A program made the position numbers and the translations under genes. Positions 4,363 through 9,152 of a DNA stretch of 9,152 nt are shown here, piece by piece (position 1 is the first letter of the stretch; the number at the start of each line of letters is the position of its first letter). The notes below the pieces were generated by a model. That model did not search any database. It was not told the DNA's origin and saw only the letters and a list, made by a program, of their open reading frames with translations. Source of the DNA: Bacteroidota bacterium (GTDB taxonomy: Bacteria; Bacteroidota; Rhodothermia; Rhodothermales; UBA10348); contig JAQCDI010000079.1 in NCBI GenBank assembly GCA_027620595.1, positions 1-9,152 on the forward strand, read 5' to 3'.

Positions 4363-7311
4363 ATGAACGAACAGATTGTCATACGTGGCGCGCGCGAGCA
4401 CAATCTGAAGAACATCGACCTGGACATTCCGCGTAACCAGCTCGTGGTCATCACCGGGCTGTCCGGGTCGGGCAAGAGTTCACTGGCCTTCGATACGATT
4501 TACGCCGAAGGTCAGCGTCGCTACATGGAGAGCCTTTCGGCCTATGCCCGCCAGTTCCTGGGCATGATGGAGCGGCCCGACGTGGACTTCATCGACGGCC
4601 TCTCCCCGGTTATCGCCATCGAGCAGAAGACGGTGAGCCGCAACCCGCGCTCCACGGTGGGCACCGTCACTGAGATCTACGACTTCCTGCGCTTGTTGTA
4701 TGCCCGCGCTTCGGTGGCCTATTCGCACGTTTCGGGAGCGCTGATGCGCAAGCAGAGCGACGACGAGATCATCGATGGCATCCTGGGCCTGGCCGAGGGC
4801 TCCCGGGTGCTCCTCCTGGCGCCGCTCGTCAAAGGCCGCAAGGGCCACTACCGCGAGCTCTTCGACCAGATTGCCAAGCAGGGCTTCCAGCGGGTGCGCG
4901 TGGACGGCGAGGTGGGGGAGATCGAGAAGGGGATGAAGCTGGATCGCTACAAGACGCACGACATCGAAGTGGTGGTGGACCGACTCGTGATCAAGGAGGG
5001 CATCCGTACCCGCATCAGTCAGTCGGTGGAAACCGCGCTCGGGATGGGCAGCGGGACGCTGATTGCGCAGGTGGTGGACGGTCCCGAGGAGCCGGGGGAC
5101 CGCCTCTTCTCGCGGCACCTGTTCAGTCCTGAGGACGGCGTTTCCTACGACGATCCGTCGCCGAACACGTTCTCCTTCAACTCGCCCTACGGCGCGTGTC
5201 CCGATTGTAACGGGCTGGGTTCGAAGAAGGAGCTCGATCCGGACCTGATCGTCCCGGATCGCTCGAAAAGCATCAACGACGGGGGGATTGCCGCGCTCGG
5301 CAAGCCCCGGGACATCTGGATCTTCAGCCAGGTCAAGGCCGTGGCTGATCGGGAGGGGTTCGATTTCGACACGCCGCTCGGCAAGCTGACCGAGGCGCAG
5401 ATGCAGATCCTGATGCACGGAGCAGGTGAAGACCAGTTCGATATCGTCTACCAGTACAAGGACCGCGAGGTGACCTACAAGCACCGCTACAGCGGCGTCT
5501 TTGCCCACATCTGGCACACGTACGAACACACCTCTTCGAACACGTCGCGCCGCTGGGCCGAGGCCTTCATGCGCCACATGGACTGCACGGCGTGCGGCGG
5601 CGGTCGCCTCCGTCCCGAGAGCCTGGCGTTCCGTTTCGGCGGCAAGTCGATTGCCGAACTGACGCGCATGGACCTCGTCCAGCTGAATGCCTTCCTTTCC
5701 GGGGTGGACATGACCGAGCGGCAGCAGATCATCGGCGGGCCCATCGTCAAGGAAATCCGCGAGCGGCTCGACTTCCTGGTCAACGTCGGAGTCGGCTACC
5801 TGAACCTGGACCGCTCGGCGCGGACCCTGTCGGGTGGGGAGAGCCAGCGCATCCGCTTGGCCACCCAGATCGGCACGCAACTGACCGGCGTACTTTATGT
5901 GTTGGACGAACCCTCGATCGGGTTGCATGCGCGGGACAACACGCGGCTCATTGATTCCTTGAAGCAGCTCCGGGACCTGGAGAATTCGGTCCTCGTGGTG
6001 GAGCACGACCGGGACATGATCGAAGCGGCGGATTTCGTGATCGACCTCGGACCCGGCGCCGGTGAGTTCGGTGGGCGGGTCGTGGGCGCCTCGACGCCGG
6101 CCGACCTGCGCCTGGGGTCCAACGGCCAGACGAGCCTGACGACGGCCTATCTGACGGGGCAACGCGCCATCAAGGTGCCGTCGTCGAGGCGCCCGGGCAA
6201 CGGCATGGCCATCACGCTCAAGGGCGCCCGTGGGCACAATCTGAAGGGCCACGACCTGACGCTGCCCCTTGGCACGTTTACCTGCGTTACGGGAGTCTCG
6301 GGTTCGGGCAAATCGAGCCTGATCAACCAGACCCTCTATCCGATCCTGGCCGAGCACTTCCACAACGCCAAATCGGTGCCGCTACCCTTCGATTCGATCG
6401 AGGGACTCGAACACGTGGACAAGGTCATCGATATCGACCAGAGCCCCATCGGCCGGACGCCGCGTTCCAATCCGGCCACCTATGCCGGCCTCTTCAGCCA
6501 TATGCGGGACCTGTTCGCACAGCTGCCCGAGTCCAAGATCCGCGGCTACAAACCCGGCCGGTTCTCCTTCAACGTCAAGGGTGGACGCTGCGAGACCTGC
6601 AAGGGCGCGGGCATCGTGAAGCTCGAGATGAACTTCCTGCCCAATGTCTACGTGGCCTGCGAGACATGTGGCTCGCGCCGCTACAACCAGGAGACGCTCG
6701 AGGTGCGCTTCAAGGGCAAGTCGATTGCCGATGTACTCGAGATGACCGTTGAGGAGGCGCTCGACTTCTTCGAAGCCGTGCCCCGCATCGAGCGCAAGCT
6801 GCGCACCCTGCATTCTGTGGGCCTTGGATATATCCGCCTCGGCCAGCAGGCCACCACCCTGTCCGGGGGCGAGGCCCAACGCGTCAAGCTGGCCAAGGAG
6901 CTCTCCCGCCCCGGCACGGGCCGCACCCTCTACATCCTGGACGAGCCCACAACGGGGCTGCACTTCGAGGATATCCGGCACCTGCTGGCGGTGCTGCAGG
7001 CACTCGTGCGCAAGGGCAACACCGTGCTCGTCATCGAGCATAACCTGGATGTTGTCAAGGTGGCCGATCACGTGGTGGACCTCGGACCGGATGGCGGCGA
7101 GGGAGGCGGTCGCATCCTGTTTGCCGGCACGCCCGAGCAGCTGGCGGCCTCCGACACGGCTACGGGCCGCTACCTGGCCGAAGAACTGGCCCGGTTCACG
7201 GCCGATGATGATGACGACGCCGAGCTCGATCTGGAGGCGCTGGTCTCGGACGAAGAGGATGAGGAGGAGGAAGACGTCGTCGAAGAGGAAGACGAAACCA
7301 GCGGGTCGTGA
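4363..7311 (+). CDS. uvrA: UvrABC excinuclease subunit A, with an incomplete first zinc module and an acidic C-terminal tail
   Basis: UvrA is the damage-recognition ATPase of nucleotide-excision repair; it works as a dimer, loads UvrB and then leaves. The 982-aa protein has both ABC modules: Walker A GLSGSGKSS (32-40) and GVSGSGKSS (644-652), signatures LSGGESQRIRLA (489-500) and LSGGEAQRVKLA (833-844), and Walker B with DEPSIGLH (515-522) and DEPTTGLH (860-867). The UvrB-binding insert (about 119-250) is present, so this is a true repair UvrA, not the short drug-resistance type. The second zinc module is complete (Cys743, 746, 766, 769). In the first, only Cys279 and Cys282 remain: the positions of the usual first CxxC are Ser255 and Asp258. 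Residues 948-982 form a tail with 22 Asp/Glu out of 35; E. coli UvrA is 940 aa and ends near where this tail begins. AGGAA at 4348-4352 is a weak ribosome site. The stop overlaps the next gene by 4 nt. Confidence 0.98.
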   Translation: MNEQIVIRGAREHNLKNIDLDIPRNQLVVITGLSGSGKSSLAFDTIYAEGQRRYMESLSAYARQFLGMMERPDVDFIDGLSPVIAIEQKTVSRNPRSTVGTVTEIYDFLRLLYARASVAYSHVSGALMRKQSDDEIIDGILGLAEGSRVLLLAPLVKGRKGHYRELFDQIAKQGFQRVRVDGEVGEIEKGMKLDRYKTHDIEVVVDRLVIKEGIRTRISQSVETALGMGSGTLIAQVVDGPEEPGDRLFSRHLFSPEDGVSYDDPSPNTFSFNSPYGACPDCNGLGSKKELDPDLIVPDRSKSINDGGIAALGKPRDIWIFSQVKAVADREGFDFDTPLGKLTEAQMQILMHGAGEDQFDIVYQYKDREVTYKHRYSGVFAHIWHTYEHTSSNTSRRWAEAFMRHMDCTACGGGRLRPESLAFRFGGKSIAELTRMDLVQLNAFLSGVDMTERQQIIGGPIVKEIRERLDFLVNVGVGYLNLDRSARTLSGGESQRIRLATQIGTQLTGVLYVLDEPSIGLHARDNTRLIDSLKQLRDLENSVLVVEHDRDMIEAADFVIDLGPGAGEFGGRVVGASTPADLRLGSNGQTSLTTAYLTGQRAIKVPSSRRPGNGMAITLKGARGHNLKGHDLTLPLGTFTCVTGVSGSGKSSLINQTLYPILAEHFHNAKSVPLPFDSIEGLEHVDKVIDIDQSPIGRTPRSNPATYAGLFSHMRDLFAQLPESKIRGYKPGRFSFNVKGGRCETCKGAGIVKLEMNFLPNVYVACETCGSRRYNQETLEVRFKGKSIADVLEMTVEEALDFFEAVPRIERKLRTLHSVGLGYIRLGQQATTLSGGEAQRVKLAKELSRPGTGRTLYILDEPTTGLHFEDIRHLLAVLQALVRKGNTVLVIEHNLDVVKVADHVVDLGPDGGEGGGRILFAGTPEQLAASDTATGRYLAEELARFTADDDDDAELDLEALVSDEEDEEEEDVVEEEDETSGS

Positions 7312-7736
7312 GCGGCCCCGAACCCCAACTGATTGCCATGGAGCCATCCTTCATTCCTTCCTACCAGAAACCGGACGCGCCGGGCGTGGCCATGAATTTC
7401 GACAACACCGTGTCGATCTATCAGCGCGTGTCGGCCTCCGCGACGTTTGACGAGGCGGCTTCGGAGGCTTTCCGGCTGGTCCGTCAGGCGCAGCAGGAGT
7501 ACCCCGATTGGCCGCGGATCTATTACCTTGACATCGAAGGGCACGAGGGCGAGCAGAAAGGGTTCGATCCCGACTTCTTCGAATTCCAGCAGGAGTTCTG
7601 GTTCTCCACCATTGCCCAGTTCGTCACGGCGTTCGAGACGCCGCTGGTGGGGGGACTGATGAACCCACAACCCCAGCGCAACGACGTGCCCGACCGTCTG
7701 TCCATCAACCTGCCCGGCGAGGACTCCCCCTCATGA
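7308..7736 (+). CDS. Unrecognised small acidic protein, translationally coupled to uvrA
   Basis: I do not recognise this 142-aa protein. It looks soluble and cytoplasmic: no signal peptide, no clear membrane segment, no cysteine, and rich in Asp, Glu and aromatic residues. The most conserved-looking part is residues 62-112, with EYPDWPRIYYLDIEGHEGEQ at 64-83 and a FDPDFFEFQQEFWF patch at 86-99. The tail has a QPQRNDVPDR stretch (121-130). The GTG at 7308 overlaps the uvrA stop (GTGA), which fits translational coupling. In-frame ATGs at 7338 and 7392 are alternatives, and the recognisable core could begin at the latter (MNFDNTVSIYQ). None has a good Shine-Dalgarno, so the start is uncertain. 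Its stop overlaps the M24 peptidase start by 4 nt (ATGA). Sitting between a repair gene and an exported peptidase gives no clear functional hint. Confidence 0.8.
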   Translation: MSGPEPQLIAMEPSFIPSYQKPDAPGVAMNFDNTVSIYQRVSASATFDEAASEAFRLVRQAQQEYPDWPRIYYLDIEGHEGEQKGFDPDFFEFQQEFWFSTIAQFVTAFETPLVGGLMNPQPQRNDVPDRLSINLPGEDSPS

Positions 7737-9073
7737 ATCGATTTCCCCTGCTGGCCGGCCTGCTGGCCCTGTTCCTGATATTGGCCTGCGTCCCAACGGC
7801 TTCCGCCCAGGTTGTCCTGTCGATGCGTGATCGTGCGGCGGTCGTCGATCAACTGCTCGAGGAGCGCTTCGAGACGGTGGTGCCGGCGCTGATGCGCCGC
7901 GAAGGCATTGACATGTGGATCATCACCGCCCGGGAGTACAACGAGGATCCGGTGATCCGCACCATGCTGCCCGCCACCTGGCTGGCCGCGCGGCGCCGCA
8001 CCATCCTGGTGTTCTACGATCGGGGTCCGGAGGCGGGCGTGGAGCGCTTGGCGGTGGCCCGCTACGCCATGGGGAATGCCTTCCCGAGCGCGTGGAATCC
8101 GGACGAACAGCCGGATCAATGGGCACGACTGGCCGAGATCGTGGCCGAGCGCAATCCGCAGCGCATCGGACTGAACATGTCTTCGACCTATGCCCATGCC
8201 GACGGCCTGACGGCCACAGAGCGGGATGCCATGCTGGCCGCGTGGACGTCGGCGCTCCGGGACCGGGTGGTGAGTGCCGAACGCCTGGCCGTAGGCTGGC
8301 TCGAGACGCGCACGCCGGCCGAAATGGAGATCTATCCGATGATTGTCAAGATTGCTCGCTCGATAATCAACGAGGGGCTGTCTGAAGCCGTCATCCAGCC
8401 CGGCGTCACCACCACCGATGATGTGGAGTGGTGGTACCGCGAGAGGATCCGGGACCTGAACCTGGTGACCTGGTTCCACCCGTCGGTGGACATCCAGCGT
8501 CCGGAAGCAACCGAGCGGGACAACGACTTCTCGGCGCGCGAGGAAGGCGGCGTGATCCACATGGGAGACCTGCTGCATGTGGACTTCGGCATCACCTACC
8601 TGCGGCTCAACACCGACACCCAGATGCACGCCTACGTGCTGCGCCATGGAGAGACCGAGGCGCCAGCCGACCTGCAGGCCGCCTTCGATACGGGTAACCG
8701 GTTGCAGGACATCCTGACCGGGCAATTCCGCACGGGCCGCACGGGCAATGAGGTGCTCAAGGCGGCCCTCGACCAGGCCAAAGCCGAAGGCATCCGGGCC
8801 ACGATCTACACGCACCCCATCGGCTTCCACGGCCATGCGGCCGGTCCGGCCATCGGCATGTGGGATGCGCAGGGTGGCGTTCCGGGTACGGGAGATTTTC
8901 CGCTGCACCCCATGACGGCCTACTCGATCGAGCTCAACGCTGCCGTGGACATCCCGTCCTGGGGCGGCCAGACCGTGCGCATCATGCTCGAGGAAGATGC
9001 CATTTTCGATGGTGAAACCGTGATGTACATCGATCCGCGCCAGGAGGAACTGCTGCTCATTCCGAGGCAGTAG
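7733..9073 (+). CDS. Exported M24-family metallopeptidase (Xaa-Pro aminopeptidase-like)
   Basis: The 446-aa protein begins with a signal sequence: Arg3, a hydrophobic core at about 5-18, and an ASA-Q cleavage site after residue 25. A possible lipobox (ILAC, Cys19) makes lipidation an alternative. Residues about 32-180 fit a creatinase-type N-terminal domain (EGIDMWIITAREYNEDPV at 57-74). The pita-bread catalytic domain follows. The five M24 metal ligands can be assigned: Asp284 (HVDFG), Asp295 (NTDTQ), His361 (in HPIGFHGH, which aligns with HGIGRGFH of methionine aminopeptidase), Glu400 (SIELN) and Glu420 (MLEED). His368 fits the second active-site His. It is therefore predicted to be an active dinuclear metal enzyme acting on peptides, perhaps N-terminal Xaa-Pro bonds, in the periplasm or outside the cell. 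The exact substrate cannot be read from the sequence. Its start overlaps the previous gene by 4 nt, making it the last gene of the uvrA operon. Confidence 0.9.
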   Translation: MNRFPLLAGLLALFLILACVPTASAQVVLSMRDRAAVVDQLLEERFETVVPALMRREGIDMWIITAREYNEDPVIRTMLPATWLAARRRTILVFYDRGPEAGVERLAVARYAMGNAFPSAWNPDEQPDQWARLAEIVAERNPQRIGLNMSSTYAHADGLTATERDAMLAAWTSALRDRVVSAERLAVGWLETRTPAEMEIYPMIVKIARSIINEGLSEAVIQPGVTTTDDVEWWYRERIRDLNLVTWFHPSVDIQRPEATERDNDFSAREEGGVIHMGDLLHVDFGITYLRLNTDTQMHAYVLRHGETEAPADLQAAFDTGNRLQDILTGQFRTGRTGNEVLKAALDQAKAEGIRATIYTHPIGFHGHAAGPAIGMWDAQGGVPGTGDFPLHPMTAYSIELNAAVDIPSWGGQTVRIMLEEDAIFDGETVMYIDPRQEELLLIPRQ

Positions 9074-9080
9074 GCGGCTG

Positions 9081-9100
9081 CCGCGCCTTGTATGGCGCGG
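9081..9100 (+). other. Hairpin just after the M24 peptidase stop
   Basis: CCGCGCC (9081-9087) pairs perfectly with GGCGCGG (9094-9100) around a 6-nt loop, starting 8 nt after the stop codon. No T run follows, so it may stabilise the transcript end rather than terminate. Confidence 0.5.
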
Positions 9101-9131
9101 TCATCGGCGCCCGACGGGATAATAAAAGTGC

Positions 9132-9152
9132 GGGGCGGCCTGTGGCCGCCCC
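9132..9152 (+). terminator. Probable terminator of the uvrA operon (cut off by the window end)
   Basis: GGGGCGGCC (9132-9140) and GGCCGCCCC (9144-9152) form a perfect 9-bp stem with a TGT loop. The window ends at the foot of the stem, so the expected T run cannot be seen. AATAAAA at 9121-9127 upstream would serve as a T-rich tail for minus-strand transcription, so the element may be bidirectional. Confidence 0.6.

Noticed and set aside
4480..6363. 627-codon open frame on the minus strand inside uvrA
   Set aside because: It is exactly antisense to conserved UvrA domains, has no recognisable protein features, and long antisense frames are expected in GC-rich coding DNA.
6382..7347. 321-codon minus-strand open frame over the end of uvrA
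   Set aside because: Antisense to the second ABC module of UvrA; no start signal and no recognisable domain.
7523..8908. 461-codon minus-strand open frame over the M24 peptidase
   Set aside because: Antisense to a gene with a signal peptide and complete metal ligands; the composition is typical of a GC-driven shadow frame.
9118..9123. GATAAT, a -10-like box near the window end
   Set aside because: No -35 partner at suitable spacing, and it lies immediately before the terminator stem; better explained as the A-rich side of that element.

Overview
The window looks like ordinary chromosomal DNA of a high-GC member of the Bacteroidota/Rhodothermota group. The main clue is the 103-aa RNA polymerase omega (Rpb6-like) protein, which is the Bacteroidota-type version. 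Supporting clues are a UvrA whose first zinc module has lost its first cysteine pair (a trait I recall, from memory only, as partial in Bacteroidota UvrA), mostly absent Shine-Dalgarno sequences, and a lipoprotein with an Asp/Glu-rich stretch close to its lipidated cysteine. The phylum assignment is inference. I see no mobile element, CRISPR array, rRNA, tRNA or phage gene.

Layout. On the minus strand, 85-1572 encodes a 495-aa lipoprotein with a carboxypeptidase-regulatory-like domain and invasin-like Ig repeats. It is divergent from rpoZ (1818-2129, plus), with 245 bp between them. rpoZ ends in a textbook intrinsic terminator (2159-2195). Next come two plus-strand membrane-protein genes: a steroid 5-alpha-reductase-family enzyme (2250-3005) and a polytopic membrane protein with seven cysteines in Fe-S-like motifs (3109-4152). 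The gap between these two holds a perfect 7-1-7 dyad. The second gene is followed by a terminator-like hairpin with a T run (4208-4239).

The rest is a tightly packed plus-strand operon: uvrA (4363-7311), an unrecognised 142-aa acidic protein (7308-7736) and an exported M24-family metallopeptidase (7733-9073). Both junctions are 4-nt stop/start overlaps (GTGA and ATGA), so translation is probably coupled. Two hairpins follow the last stop, and the window ends at the foot of the second.

How the genes work together: uvrA supplies nucleotide-excision repair and rpoZ supplies a core RNA polymerase subunit. The two membrane proteins may form a small redox or lipid-modification unit, but that rests on adjacency alone. 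The most noteworthy items are the Fe-S-like membrane protein beside the reductase, the uvrA-coupled unknown protein, and the zinc-module loss plus acidic tail in UvrA. I did not find a clearly new multi-gene system.
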